DNA of 59,860 bases, taken from contig NZ_JAFCLU010000037.1 in assembly GCF_018130385.1 (NCBI RefSeq), positions 1 through 59,860 of the forward strand, given 5' to 3'. Numbering within the stretch: position 1 is the stretch's first letter; each line of letters begins with the position of its first letter. Positions 38,409 through 46,870 of the stretch are shown piece after piece. Both the position numbers and the translations under genes were made by a program. The notes below the pieces were generated by a model. It was not told the DNA's origin, ran no database searches, and was given only the letters and a program-made list of their open reading frames with translations. Source of the stretch: Bradyrhizobium sp. AUGA SZCCT0283. Lineage in GTDB: Bacteria; Pseudomonadota; Alphaproteobacteria; Rhizobiales; Xanthobacteraceae.

Positions 38409-39968
38409 TCAGGCCGCGCTAATCAGCGCGCCCTGGCGGATCTCGGCATCGCCGCGCTCGACGTGCTCGATCTCGCCGCTGTTGACCTTGTCGAGATAGG
38501 ATTTGAACCAGGCGATCGCCGATTTCTCGATGAACTCATGGGCAAACTGATCGACCGGCTCGATGCCTGCCGTCAGCAAATCGGCTTTCGGGCAGCCGCC
38601 GATCTTGGCAACGAACACCGCGTGGCAATCGTTGATGGCGCGGATCACCGTTTCAAGGCTTTCTTCGTCGCCGAAGCCACCCTGGCAGTAGAGATCGACG
38701 CGGCGGTGACCGACGAATTTCGCGCCTGCGGTCGAGAGCTCGTAGACCTGAAACTCCTTGGCGTGGCCGAAGTGCTCGTTGATCAATCCGGAGCCCTTGG
38801 TGGCGACCGCAACCAACAGCTTGATGTCGCTCATTTCGCCGGCGAGCGTCGACAGTTCCTCCTGCTTCGCCGCAACTTTGGCGACGCGCTCCTCTTCCAC
38901 CTTGGCCTGATAGGCCTTGCGGGTGTCGAGATCGTAGTTGACCTCCATCGCCATGATCTTGTCGGTCGTGAACTCTGCGCTGCGGTCCTCGCCGAGCAGG
39001 CCCACGGCGTCGGCCCGGCACTGCCGGCAGTGCCGCATCATGTTCATTTCGCCTTCGCAGCTATCCTGCAGCGCTTTCAATTCCTGCGCCGTCGGACCGC
39101 GCTGACCGGTCAGGCCGAATACGGTGCCATGCTCGGGAGCGGAAATCAGCGGCATGATGTTGTGCAGGAACGCGCCGCGCGATTTCACCGCCTTGTTGAC
39201 TTCGACGAGGTGCTTGTCATTGACACCGGGGATCATCACCGAATTGACCTTGCAGAGAATGCCGCGCTCGGTGAGCATTTCGAGTCCCTGGAGCTGGCGA
39301 TCGGTCAGGAGCTTCGCGGCTTCGACACCCGTGTAACGCTTGTGTTTCCAGAACACCCAGGGATAAATCTTCGCGCCGATTTCGGGATCGACCATGTTGA
39401 TGGTGATCGTGACGTGATCGACGTTGAAACCGGCAATGGTGTCGACATGGTCGGGCAGCGCAAGACCGTTGGTCGACAGGCAGAGCTTGATGTCGGGCGC
39501 GGTCTTGGCGATCAACTCGAAGGTCTTGAAGGTTTTTTCGGGATTGGCGAGCGGGTCGCCCGGACCTGCGATCCCGAGCACGGTCATCTGCGGAATGGTT
39601 GATGCAACCGCCAGCACCTTCTTCGCCGCCTGCTCCGGGGTCAGCTTCTCGCTGACCACGCCGGGCCGCGATTCATTGGCGCAATCGTACTTTCGATTAC
39701 AGTAATTGCACTGGATGTTGCAGGCCGGCGCTACGGCCACATGCATGCGCGCGTAATGGTGATGGGCTTCCTCGCTGTAGCAGGGATGGTTCTTCACCTT
39801 CTCCCAGATCTCGGTCGGCAAATCCCCCTGCCCCGCCGCCGATCCGCAGCTCGCCTTGCCGCTGCCGCCACTGGTGCCGCAACCCTTGTGTTCCGCAATC
39901 GCCTGCATCACTTCTCCGACTTTCGCGGCGCTTGGGACGGCGGTACCCTCGTGTATCGAAGCTTGCAT
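38409..39968 (-). CDS. nifB: NifB, FeMo-cofactor core synthase (radical SAM)
   Basis: 519 aa from the ATG at 39968. Radical SAM CxxxCxxC in APACNIQCNYCNRKYDC (about residue 82), GIAGPGDPLANP, and a C-terminal NifX-like cofactor-binding domain (LVAVATKGSGLINEHFGHAKEFQVYEL, from about residue 395). NifB fuses [4Fe-4S] units with a carbide to NifB-co, the FeMo-co precursor. It leads a 12-gene operon down to 33474 behind two NifA sites and a consensus sigma54 promoter. Confidence 0.97.
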   Translation of the reverse strand: MQASIHEGTAVPSAAKVGEVMQAIAEHKGCGTSGGSGKASCGSAAGQGDLPTEIWEKVKNHPCYSEEAHHHYARMHVAVAPACNIQCNYCNRKYDCANESRPGVVSEKLTPEQAAKKVLAVASTIPQMTVLGIAGPGDPLANPEKTFKTFELIAKTAPDIKLCLSTNGLALPDHVDTIAGFNVDHVTITINMVDPEIGAKIYPWVFWKHKRYTGVEAAKLLTDRQLQGLEMLTERGILCKVNSVMIPGVNDKHLVEVNKAVKSRGAFLHNIMPLISAPEHGTVFGLTGQRGPTAQELKALQDSCEGEMNMMRHCRQCRADAVGLLGEDRSAEFTTDKIMAMEVNYDLDTRKAYQAKVEEERVAKVAAKQEELSTLAGEMSDIKLLVAVATKGSGLINEHFGHAKEFQVYELSTAGAKFVGHRRVDLYCQGGFGDEESLETVIRAINDCHAVFVAKIGGCPKADLLTAGIEPVDQFAHEFIEKSAIAWFKSYLDKVNSGEIEHVERGDAEIRQGALISAA

Positions 39969-40029
39969 GTGCGATCCTCGCTGCTTGCCAAATCCAAAGA
40001 TTCCGAAACGAATTAGCCGCGAGACAATT

Positions 40030-40046
40030 AGCAACTCGCGTGCCAT
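40030..40046 (-). promoter_or_regulatory. Sigma54 promoter of the nifB operon
   Basis: Minus-strand ATGGCACGCGAGTTGCT, full TGGCACG-N4-TTGCT consensus, 61 bases before the ATG of nifB. Confidence 0.88.
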
Positions 40047-40102
40047 CGCCGAGTCAGCGATAACTTCGCAGTATTTCAATGAGTTAAGGAAATGGCGGCG
40101 GC

Positions 40103-40159
40103 TGTCGTGTTGCCAACAGGCGACGACGGAGAGTTTCGAAATATGTTAGAAACGTTACA
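40103..40159 (-). promoter_or_regulatory. Two NifA sites upstream of nifB
   Basis: Exact TGT-N10-ACA at 40103-40118 and 40144-40159, starting 57 and 98 bases above the promoter, about 41 bases apart as in the nifH1 region. The remaining intergenic bases to 40279 hold nothing else recognised. Confidence 0.8.
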
Positions 40160-40279
40160 GACCGGGTATTTGCCGGCGGGATACGGCAAACGGACTGCTC
40201 TGGTTGCCGATTGAAAATCGCAGGCAGCTCCGGCGACGTCGCGCCGCCCGAAGCTGGAAGCCATCGCCAAGTGATGCGT

Positions 40280-41152
40280 TCAGCGGGCCGCAGTCAGAAT
40301 TTCCACGGCCTCTGCCAGCGGAACGGCGATCGGCGTCAAACCCTGGCTGATCAGGAACCGGAGTTCGTTCTTGCTCAGCGTCTTGGGTTCGACAATCGCA
40401 TAATGCGTCGCCGCCGACCGCTTGGTGACCTGGCGCGCATAGGTTCGGAGAAGCTGGTCGTTGAAACGACAGCCGATGAAGACAAAACTCCGCTCCGTGC
40501 GGCGGTCCTTCACGACGTCCGGAATCGGCGTCTGGATGTCGATTTCCGTCAGCACCTCGACATAATCGGCGTCGGAGATCAGGAAATTCTTCGCCGGCGC
40601 GACGCTGCCGTGCGGCTTGTACAGCAAGGTGGCCCAACCGTGTGCCGCCGCGCGATCCGCCTCCATACCGGCGGAGTCGTAAAACCGGTACCAGCGGTCT
40701 TCGCCGATGCCGGCGCGGGTGATGCCCTGCACCTCGCCCCAGTCTCTGCGCTCGCCGAGCGCCGCGCGCATGGCGCCGTCATACCAGGTATCGACGATCA
40801 TCGGCAGGCGCAGCGAGGCCAGATAGCGATGCAGGGCTGTCGGCTCCACCGGCGATGCAAATGCCTCCGACATCAACGCGGTGACGGTAGACCGGTGCTT
40901 CATGCTCTCGATATGCTGCGCGGCCGCCCAGGCATTACCCTTGGCGCGCCGAGGCAATGCGACCTTGATCCCGAAGAACGCCGCGAGCGCTTCCGGATTC
41001 ATCGGGACGGCCGCCTTCGAGAGCTCGGCGGTCCCCGGACCGAGATACGGAATGATCATTCCCGCGCGCAGTCCCGCGGCAACCTGCTTCAGCGACGCCT
41101 CGGCGTCGGCATGCGTCATGAAATCTACCTGGGGAACCGGAGCGTTCATCAC
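40280..41152 (-). CDS. SIR2-like protein of nif cluster
   Basis: 290 aa. The start of the Rossmann-like fold, LRAGMIIPYLGPGTAELSKAAVPMNPEALAAFF, and the later TALHRYLASLRLPMIVDTWYDGAM, YKPHGSVAPAKNFLISDADYVEVL, FVFIGCRFNDQLLRTYAR resemble SIR2_2-type NAD-binding proteins. The PHGS segment aligns with the SIR2 core, but catalytic competence is unclear. It is coupled to nifT by a 4-base overlap and ends the iscA-nifUST run. Related genes recur in nif clusters; role unknown. Confidence 0.7.
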   Translation of the reverse strand: MMNAPVPQVDFMTHADAEASLKQVAAGLRAGMIIPYLGPGTAELSKAAVPMNPEALAAFFGIKVALPRRAKGNAWAAAQHIESMKHRSTVTALMSEAFASPVEPTALHRYLASLRLPMIVDTWYDGAMRAALGERRDWGEVQGITRAGIGEDRWYRFYDSAGMEADRAAAHGWATLLYKPHGSVAPAKNFLISDADYVEVLTEIDIQTPIPDVVKDRRTERSFVFIGCRFNDQLLRTYARQVTKRSAATHYAIVEPKTLSKNELRFLISQGLTPIAVPLAEAVEILTAAR

Positions 41153-41370
41153 TCTTCACTTTCCTGGCCGCGTTTGCGGGCATTGACCGTGATGGGAAGC
41201 GTGGTCCCCACCGCCATTTCCGGCAGATCGAGCACCCAGCCATTGGCAATACGGATCCAGCCGCCCCACAACGACTCGTGCTCGGATTCCACGATCGGCT
41301 CCTCGAGATCCTTCTTCGGCACGTAGATCGAAAGCCCCGTTTCCGGAGAACGGCGAATCATCACTTTCAT
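41149..41370 (-). CDS. nifT: NifT/FixU
   Basis: 73 aa from the ATG at 41370. NifT signature: MKVMIRRSPETGLSIYVPKKDLEEPIVESE, WGGWIRIANGWVLDLPEM. Small protein of unknown action, near-universal in nif clusters. It overlaps the nifS stop by 4 bases and the SIR2-like start by 4 bases. Confidence 0.93.
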   Translation of the reverse strand: MKVMIRRSPETGLSIYVPKKDLEEPIVESEHESLWGGWIRIANGWVLDLPEMAVGTTLPITVNARKRGQESEE

Positions 41371-42575
41371 AGGGTCAGCTCCGTGGATCGGGATGGGTTC
41401 GCCGTGATATGCCCGCGCTCCTGCCACAAGGGTGACGACGCCCTCAATTTGGCAACGATCTCCGGCAGCAGATTCAGCACGCAGACAACATCATCGATCG
41501 TGTTGTCGCGTGATAGCGAAAACCTGACAGCGCCGCGCAGCGCCGCCAACGGTACATTCATCGCGCGCAGCACGTGCGACGGCTCCATCGAACCGGATGC
41601 GCAGGCCGAGCCCAGGGAAGCGGCGATGCCGGCCCGGTTCAAATGATGAATGATGGCTTCGCCTTCGAGATGCTCGAAGGCGATATTGGAGGTGTTCGGC
41701 AGCCTGTTCTCTGCATCACCCAACACGATGCAATCGCCGATCTGGAGGATGCCCCGCTCGAGACGGTCGCGCAGGGCGCGAACACGACCCTCTTCGTCCT
41801 GCAACTGCGCCAACGCCAGCTCCGCGGCTTTTCCCAATCCGACGATCCCGGGCACATTCTCGGTGCCGCCGCGACGCCGGCGCTCCTGAGGCCCGCCGCG
41901 AACCAGCGGACTGAACTTTGTGCCCTTGCGCAGGTAGAGCGCCCCGATACCCTTCGGCCCGTGCAGCTTGTGTCCCGACAGCGACAGCATGTCGATCCCG
42001 GTTGCCTTCAGATCGAGCGGGATCTTGCCGACCGCCTGCACCGCATCGGTATGGAACAGCGCGCCAGCCTCATGCGCCATCGCCGCCAGTTGAGTGACCG
42101 GAAACAGCGTTCCGGTCTCATTGTTCGCCCACATCACCGACGCGATGGCGGTACGCGGCCCGAGCGCGCTCCGAAAGGCTCCGAGATCGAGCCTGCCTTG
42201 CGCATCGACCCCGATGAAATGCGTCTTGATACCGCGTGACGCTGCGAGGTGTTCCACCAGCGAAAGAACAGCGGGGTGCTCGACGGCCGTTGTAACGATC
42301 TCGTCGCGTCCGTCCTGCGTCTCGAGCGCCGACAGGATGGCCGCGTTGTTCGATTCGGTGCCGCCCGAGGTGAACACGATTTCGTGGTCGAAGGCCGACC
42401 CGAGCAGCGCCTGCAGGCCCTTGCGCGCCTGCTTCACCGCGCCTGCGACTTCACTGCCGAAGGCGTGAGCCGACGAGGCATTCCCGAACTGCTCCGAAAA
42501 ATACGGCAGCATCGCTGCAACGACGGCAGGGTCCGTGCGCGTCGTCGCGTTGTTGTCTAAATAGATCGGCCGCAC
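41367..42575 (-). CDS. nifS: Cysteine desulfurase NifS
   Basis: 402 aa. Starts with YLDNNATTRTDPAV; PLP-Lys in LSGHKLHGPKGIGALYL; active-site Cys in the loop SLGSACASGSMEPSHVL. It releases sulfur from cysteine as persulfide for NifU/IscA and NifB. It follows the short nifU gene by 12 bases. A dedicated nif copy. Confidence 0.96.
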   Translation of the reverse strand: MRPIYLDNNATTRTDPAVVAAMLPYFSEQFGNASSAHAFGSEVAGAVKQARKGLQALLGSAFDHEIVFTSGGTESNNAAILSALETQDGRDEIVTTAVEHPAVLSLVEHLAASRGIKTHFIGVDAQGRLDLGAFRSALGPRTAIASVMWANNETGTLFPVTQLAAMAHEAGALFHTDAVQAVGKIPLDLKATGIDMLSLSGHKLHGPKGIGALYLRKGTKFSPLVRGGPQERRRRGGTENVPGIVGLGKAAELALAQLQDEEGRVRALRDRLERGILQIGDCIVLGDAENRLPNTSNIAFEHLEGEAIIHHLNRAGIAASLGSACASGSMEPSHVLRAMNVPLAALRGAVRFSLSRDNTIDDVVCVLNLLPEIVAKLRASSPLWQERGHITANPSRSTELTL

Positions 42576-42587
42576 GGAACGCCTCTT

Positions 42588-42878
42588 TCAATGCCGCGCC
42601 TTCGCTGCTCCGGCAACCGGGATAAGGCGCACGAACTCGCCGAGCTTTTCCACCAGACGCGCCTGGATGCCCTCGAGCGTGGCGCTGCTCAGTTTGCAGA
42701 AGACGCAGGCGCCGGTGAGCTTGACCATGATCTTGCTGCCGTCGATCTCGATCAACTGACAATCGCCGCCGTCCCGCTGCAGGTTCGGGCGGATCTCTTC
42801 AATCACCGCCTTGATGATTTCGGCGCGATCCGTCTCCGCGTTCGGTAACTGCTTTGAATGTTCGGTTTCAACCAGCAT
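42588..42878 (-). CDS. nifU: NifU C-terminal (Nfu-type) domain protein
   Basis: 96 aa from the ATG at 42878. Only the Nfu domain is present: IEEIRPNLQRDGGDCQLIEIDGSKIMVKLTGACVFCKLSS with the CxxC cluster site. The N-terminal IscU-like and central ferredoxin domains of classical NifU are absent, as in several rhizobia, so it is a cluster carrier rather than the full scaffold. Between iscA and nifS. Confidence 0.9.
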   Translation of the reverse strand: MLVETEHSKQLPNAETDRAEIIKAVIEEIRPNLQRDGGDCQLIEIDGSKIMVKLTGACVFCKLSSATLEGIQARLVEKLGEFVRLIPVAGAAKARH

Positions 42879-42924
42879 GATCTTGATTTCTTTCCTTGGG
42901 TCAGGCTCACCACCGTCGGTTCGT

Positions 42925-43245
42925 TCAACCGAACGATTTTCCGCAGGAGCAGCTATTCTTCGCGTTCGGGTTTTCGAAGGTGAAGCCCGATCCCTCAAGG
43001 GCAATCACGAAATCGATCGTGGTGCCCGCGAGGTATTCGTGGCTCTTGTTGTCGACGAAGACGCGTACGCCGTCGCGCTCGATCACGGTGTCGTCGGGAT
43101 CGACCTCGTCGACGAGGCCCAGCATGTATTTGTAGCCGGCGCAGCCGCCCGCCTCGACCATGATGCGCAAGCCATCGACCGGCTTGTTTGCCGTGGAGAT
43201 CGCGTTGCGTACCGCATTCAGCGCACTATCGGTCAGATTGATCAT
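42925..43245 (-). CDS. iscA: IscA-type Fe-S carrier (NifIscA)
   Basis: 106 aa. All three ligand cysteines are present: EAGGCAGYKYMLGL and NSCSCGKSFG. The DDTVIERDGVRVFVDNKS, YLAGTTIDFVIALEGSGFTFENPNA core is typical. It leads iscA-nifU-nifS-nifT-SIR2 behind its own NifA site and sigma54 promoter. Delivers Fe-S clusters for nitrogenase. Confidence 0.94.
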   Translation of the reverse strand: MINLTDSALNAVRNAISTANKPVDGLRIMVEAGGCAGYKYMLGLVDEVDPDDTVIERDGVRVFVDNKSHEYLAGTTIDFVIALEGSGFTFENPNAKNSCSCGKSFG

Positions 43246-43283
43246 TGCTCGCCCTCGTTGCTGGGACCGTTGAGCAATGAATT

Positions 43284-43300
43284 GGCAAGACTTATGCCAT
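43284..43300 (-). promoter_or_regulatory. Sigma54 promoter of iscA-nifUST
   Basis: Minus-strand ATGGCATAAGTCTTGCC: GG-N10-GC with good -24 and -12 halves, 39 bases before the iscA ATG. Confidence 0.72.
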
Positions 43301-43361
43301 ACGGCAATTCATTGATAAGGCTACATTTTATGGCCTTCTCGGCTGTCGCCTTTGCAACGCG

Positions 43362-43377
43362 TGTCAGGTTTCCGACA
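43362..43377 (-). promoter_or_regulatory. NifA site upstream of iscA
   Basis: TGTCAGGTTTCCGACA, exact TGT-N10-ACA, 62 bases above the promoter and lying inside the stop end of the AAA+ gene. Confidence 0.72.
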
Positions 43378-45112
43378 TGGCGACTTTGCGCCGCCGGGTG
43401 CGCTCAGGCGCCGAGGGGAGCCCCAGATCGATGCCACGGAATATCGCGCAGCGCTCAAACACCTCCAGGGTCGGAGGCACCTTCCTGTGTTGGCAATATT
43501 TGGCGACGAGCTTTGCCAATCCCTTGATGTCGCGGCCCGATGTCCCCGGGAACGTCCCGACCAGGGCGTCGAGCAACGGAGCGTCGACCGCAAGCCCGAA
43601 TTGCCCGGTCATGACGCTCCATATCTTCCTCCGCGCCTCGTCGTCCGGAGGCATGAACTTGATCAATGCGATGCAGCGCGAGACGATCGCTTCATCGATA
43701 TCATCGATGCGGTTCGTGGTCAGAAACAGCAAGCCATTGAAATATTCCAGCACGCGCAGGAAGACGCCGACCACGGCGTTCATTGTGATGTCGTCGTCGC
43801 GACGCTTGATATAGACGTCGGCTTCGTCGATCAGCATGACCGCGCCCCAGCGCTGCGCCCGCATCAACGCATCCTTCAGCGCGCTTTCCATGGCGGCAAC
43901 GTTCAATCCGAGCTGGCCGGAATGGACGCGATAAAGCGGCCGCTGGATGATCTCGGCATAGACCTCGGCCGTCAGCGTCTTGCCGACCCCGGGCGGCCCT
44001 GCGCACAAAACCGTCGTGCCTCCGGATTTTCCGGCGACGATGTCGTCCATCAGGACATCCATTTCGGCGGTGAGGATGTCGATGAGATCAGTCTGCTCCT
44101 CCGGCAGGATCAGCTTTTGTTTCAGGTCGGGCTGATAGGCGTAAGGCGTCATGTCACCGACATGGACCCAAACATGATGGTGTAATTCGAGATGAAACAT
44201 CAGCATGTAGGGATGCACCGGTATCCTGCAGAACAAGCCCTTCGGAATCGAAGTCCTGGATTGCTCCACCTCGGCTTCGGCATCATAGAGATTGCTCTTG
44301 GCAGCCTTTCTCAGATATTGGCCAAGGATATCGCCGGTCACCTCGAGCGTCAGTGCCCGCGTGCTCAGGATGCCTTCATCATTGACGAGGCGCCCCAAAC
44401 CGCCGCCCGACGACAACACGACCACGTCCTTACGTGACCAGTCCGTATCCCGGTGCGATGAGTTCGGATCTTCGGCAAAGAAGCCGGTGCCGGAGCCGGA
44501 GAACTGGTGACCATAGCGGGCTCGCCAAGCGAAATAGCGGCTTTCGGTATCGTCATAGGCAGCGATCAATTCAGGCGTTTCCTTCAGGAACCCCTTTGCC
44601 GCAAAGATTTCGGGCACCGTCTTGCCGACGATGTCACCAGCTGAAATCCTGAGCGTCGTCGAGGTGATCGTGCCCTTGGCGTTGGCCTTCAACTCGATAA
44701 ACACCCGGCCGGTCTCGTCATTCGAAGGCGGCGTATAGTCAAGCCTTGTGACGACGTAGGGCAGAGGCCTGCTGGCAGCGCTTGCCGTGAACATCCAGCC
44801 CCGGATCGCATCGGCAACCAAATGGCGCGCGATCGCCGGCAGCAAGGATTCCAGATCCGCTGCCGTGAACCTGACGCTCTGTTCGCTGAAGGCCCTCTGA
44901 AGGGTCACGATCTGGGCCGAGCGGACCTGCATATCGGGTCCGGCCTGGTTATAGAGATCCTTCAAAAAGCCGAGTTCGGCATCGGAAAGCTGTCGGAATG
45001 CGACCTCCACTCTGTCGCCGAAGCGCAGTTGTTCCTTGAGCGAGGCCAGCCCCGGAAAGCTTGTGACCATCGCTTCGAAGTAAGGCCGCTCAATCTGAAG
45101 CTTCATCGCCAT
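43364..45112 (-). CDS. AAA+ ATPase with novel N-terminal half
   Basis: 582 aa. The C-terminal third is a classic AAA module: Walker A GPPGVGKT (372-379), Walker B AVMLIDEAD (424-432), sensor-1 TTN (465-467) and an arginine-finger candidate (R479). The first ~340 residues are not recognised; they include an alpha-rich part and a beta-rich part with HHHVWVHVGDMTPY just before the module. It probably forms a hexamer that remodels a client protein. Within the nif regulon the client could be nitrogenase or an assembly factor; unproven. Confidence 0.8.
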   Translation of the reverse strand: MAMKLQIERPYFEAMVTSFPGLASLKEQLRFGDRVEVAFRQLSDAELGFLKDLYNQAGPDMQVRSAQIVTLQRAFSEQSVRFTAADLESLLPAIARHLVADAIRGWMFTASAASRPLPYVVTRLDYTPPSNDETGRVFIELKANAKGTITSTTLRISAGDIVGKTVPEIFAAKGFLKETPELIAAYDDTESRYFAWRARYGHQFSGSGTGFFAEDPNSSHRDTDWSRKDVVVLSSGGGLGRLVNDEGILSTRALTLEVTGDILGQYLRKAAKSNLYDAEAEVEQSRTSIPKGLFCRIPVHPYMLMFHLELHHHVWVHVGDMTPYAYQPDLKQKLILPEEQTDLIDILTAEMDVLMDDIVAGKSGGTTVLCAGPPGVGKTLTAEVYAEIIQRPLYRVHSGQLGLNVAAMESALKDALMRAQRWGAVMLIDEADVYIKRRDDDITMNAVVGVFLRVLEYFNGLLFLTTNRIDDIDEAIVSRCIALIKFMPPDDEARRKIWSVMTGQFGLAVDAPLLDALVGTFPGTSGRDIKGLAKLVAKYCQHRKVPPTLEVFERCAIFRGIDLGLPSAPERTRRRKVAMSET

Positions 45113-45223
45113 TTACCGGTGTAGGGATCAAGGGCCCGAACCGGAGACTTTCGATGCATATCTCGCCGCAGATGACACAGGGTCCGGCCTCGAACGCAAC
45201 GGAGGGGGCTTACACTCGGGTGA

Positions 45224-45240
45224 AGCAAAAATCCTGCCGA
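45224..45240 (-). promoter_or_regulatory. Candidate sigma54 promoter of the AAA+ gene
   Basis: Minus-strand TCGGCAGGATTTTTGCT: GG-N10-GC, TTGCT. It is 111 bases before the ATG. No exact NifA site lies within 150 bases upstream. Confidence 0.5.
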
Positions 45241-45272
45241 AGCCGAAAAGCGGTGCATTCCTCACGGAGGAC

Positions 45273-45575
45273 CTAGTGGCGTTCCTGGACACCGTCGTGA
45301 ACGGCGAACTGCACGTTACCCTGACGCCAGGAGAACGGACCATTCGGGTTGCTCACCTCGATGCCGCGCTCCGGGATCAGCCGGTCGCAGAGCATCACGA
45401 CAATATCCTGCAACGGCGCGTTGGTGTCGTTTTCCTCGGTCATGCGATCGATCGAGATTTCCCCGCCTTCCATACCGTCCGCTTCGATGTGGACGATAAA
45501 GATTTCCTCATGTCCGGCTATCCCATGCGCCGTCACCCTGAAGGTTTCACCCTTGTATTCGAATTCCCGTACCAT
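45273..45575 (-). CDS. Small hypothetical protein next to AAA+ gene
   Basis: 100 aa from the ATG at 45575, with GGAGG 9 bases upstream. REFEYKGETFRVTAHGIAGHEEIFIVHIEADGM, then LQDIVVMLCDRLIPERGIEV. A beta-rich start followed by a helix; no cofactor site or known family. Same strand as the AAA+ gene, 160 bases upstream, so it could be a partner. Confidence 0.5.
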   Translation of the reverse strand: MVREFEYKGETFRVTAHGIAGHEEIFIVHIEADGMEGGEISIDRMTEENDTNAPLQDIVVMLCDRLIPERGIEVSNPNGPFSWRQGNVQFAVHDGVQERH

Positions 45576-45725
45576 GTTGGCTCCTCCGATCCAGTTTGTT
45601 TGGTTGGTGACGCAATGGTCCATCAGCTCAAGCACTGAGGCGCGGCGATCTTTAGGATCGCCAAAATGCAGGGTCAAGCTTGTGGAGACGACCCGGACGC
45701 CGGTGCGAGATCGGCGAGGATAAAT

Positions 45726-45741
45726 TGTCGGCTTTGCGACA
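45726..45741 (+). promoter_or_regulatory. NifA-type site unusually close to a promoter
   Basis: TGTCGGCTTTGCGACA, an exact TGT-N10-ACA of the TGTCG-CGACA type. It ends 9 bases before the sigma54 element at 45750, much nearer than the ~60-110 bases elsewhere. Confidence 0.6.
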
Positions 45742-45749
45742 AATTCAAA

Positions 45750-45766
45750 CCGGCAGACAATTTGCA
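45750..45766 (+). promoter_or_regulatory. Sigma54 promoter of the 45824 gene
   Basis: CCGGCAGACAATTTGCA: GG 45752-45753, GC 45764-45765, TTGCA -12. The ATG at 45824 follows. Confidence 0.6.
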
Positions 45767-45823
45767 TTGCAGGGCCGTGCGGCGCCAGATCGCCGGCATT
45801 GTATGAAATCGGAGAGGCTTCCC

Positions 45824-46435
45824 ATGACCACGATCGAGATGACCGCGCCGACCATCGAGAAGACTGCCCTTGGCCGGCCCGATCGGGAAGGACGCCTGCT
45901 CAACGCCGTGCTCAAGAGTGCGACGAAGAAGCCCGGCCGGTTTGGTTTCCGGGGCGATATCGCTCTCAAATTCCAGGCCCAGGTCGCCGACGAAAAGCGT
46001 CCGCCGGAGTTCTCGATCGAGCAGGTTCTGACGATCGCCCAGGACGGCGAAAGCACCATCCCCGTCCTCGCCGGCTACCTGCATTCCTTTGCCTATCTGG
46101 ACGTGGCATCGGAAGTCCTGGATGGCCTGCTCAGTCCGAGCGGGACTTACTTCATGTTCTGCAACAACATCGATCTGCTGGCGAAATACCGCGTCACCCT
46201 TCGCGGCATCACCTTCCATGTTCTGCCCTGCGACGAATCGACCGTCTGGAAGGAAATGATGGACCTGATGAGCATCGACAAGAACGACGTCAAGAAGCTC
46301 GATACCGCAGGCAAGCTCGACTACCTTCTCGACGCCGCGGCCGGCTTCGACGGAAAGTATGATGTCATCTCCTTCGAGGACGGCCTGGCCCGGATGGAGC
46401 CGGTGAAGAACCGGAACGAAAACCGCCCGGTCTGA
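45824..46435 (+). CDS. Hypothetical nif-regulon protein
   Basis: 203 aa from the ATG at 45824 (an ATG at 45803 is also possible). Segments: LLNAVLKSATKKPGRFGFRGDIALKFQAQVADEK, LAGYLHSFAYLDVASEVLDGL, FMFCNNIDLLAKYRVTLRGITFHVLPCDES. No known domain. A NifA-type site and sigma54 promoter precede it, so it is likely made under nitrogen-fixing conditions. Single-gene unit between divergent or convergent neighbours; role unknown. Confidence 0.6.
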   Translation: MTTIEMTAPTIEKTALGRPDREGRLLNAVLKSATKKPGRFGFRGDIALKFQAQVADEKRPPEFSIEQVLTIAQDGESTIPVLAGYLHSFAYLDVASEVLDGLLSPSGTYFMFCNNIDLLAKYRVTLRGITFHVLPCDESTVWKEMMDLMSIDKNDVKKLDTAGKLDYLLDAAAGFDGKYDVISFEDGLARMEPVKNRNENRPV

Positions 46436-46450
46436 ACTGCCGGGCCGGGA

Positions 46451-46870
46451 TCACGACTCCTCGCCGGGAACAGCTTCCTCATCCTCGACAAGCGTTACGC
46501 CCGTCACGCAGATGTCGTCGTCCAGGACGGTCACCGCCACCGGCGCGAGGCTACGGCCCTTGCAGGGGCCATCCACGCAGATGCCGGTGCCGAGTTCGAA
46601 CAATGCGCCGTGCTTGCCGCACATCAGACGGATGCCGTTCGGATCCAGAAACTGGTTGCGCTCCCAATCCAGATTGACACCGTCATGCGGGCATTTGTTG
46701 ACATAGCCGAACACCTGACGGCCCCAGCGAACCACCAGGATGGACCAGGGCCGCGTGGCGCCGTCGTCGCCGACAATCATGAGCTGAAAGCCCCTCGCCT
46801 GCTGGCTTGGAATATCGCTCATTCTGCAGATAGCATAGGCCACATCAGCTTCCATCTTGCCCTCGTTCAT
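46451..46870 (-). CDS. Rieske [2Fe-2S] protein, paralogue B
   Basis: 139 aa from the ATG at 46870. Rieske ligands in NKCPHDGVNLDWERNQFLD and LMCGKHGALFELGTGICVDGPCKG. It is closely parallel to paralogue A at 31402 (same GxCIDGPCK-type ending). The ATG overlaps the stop of the FAD oxidase gene by 4 bases, so the pair is co-translated and may be a reductase-oxidase couple. Confidence 0.88.
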   Translation of the reverse strand: MNEGKMEADVAYAICRMSDIPSQQARGFQLMIVGDDGATRPWSILVVRWGRQVFGYVNKCPHDGVNLDWERNQFLDPNGIRLMCGKHGALFELGTGICVDGPCKGRSLAPVAVTVLDDDICVTGVTLVEDEEAVPGEES

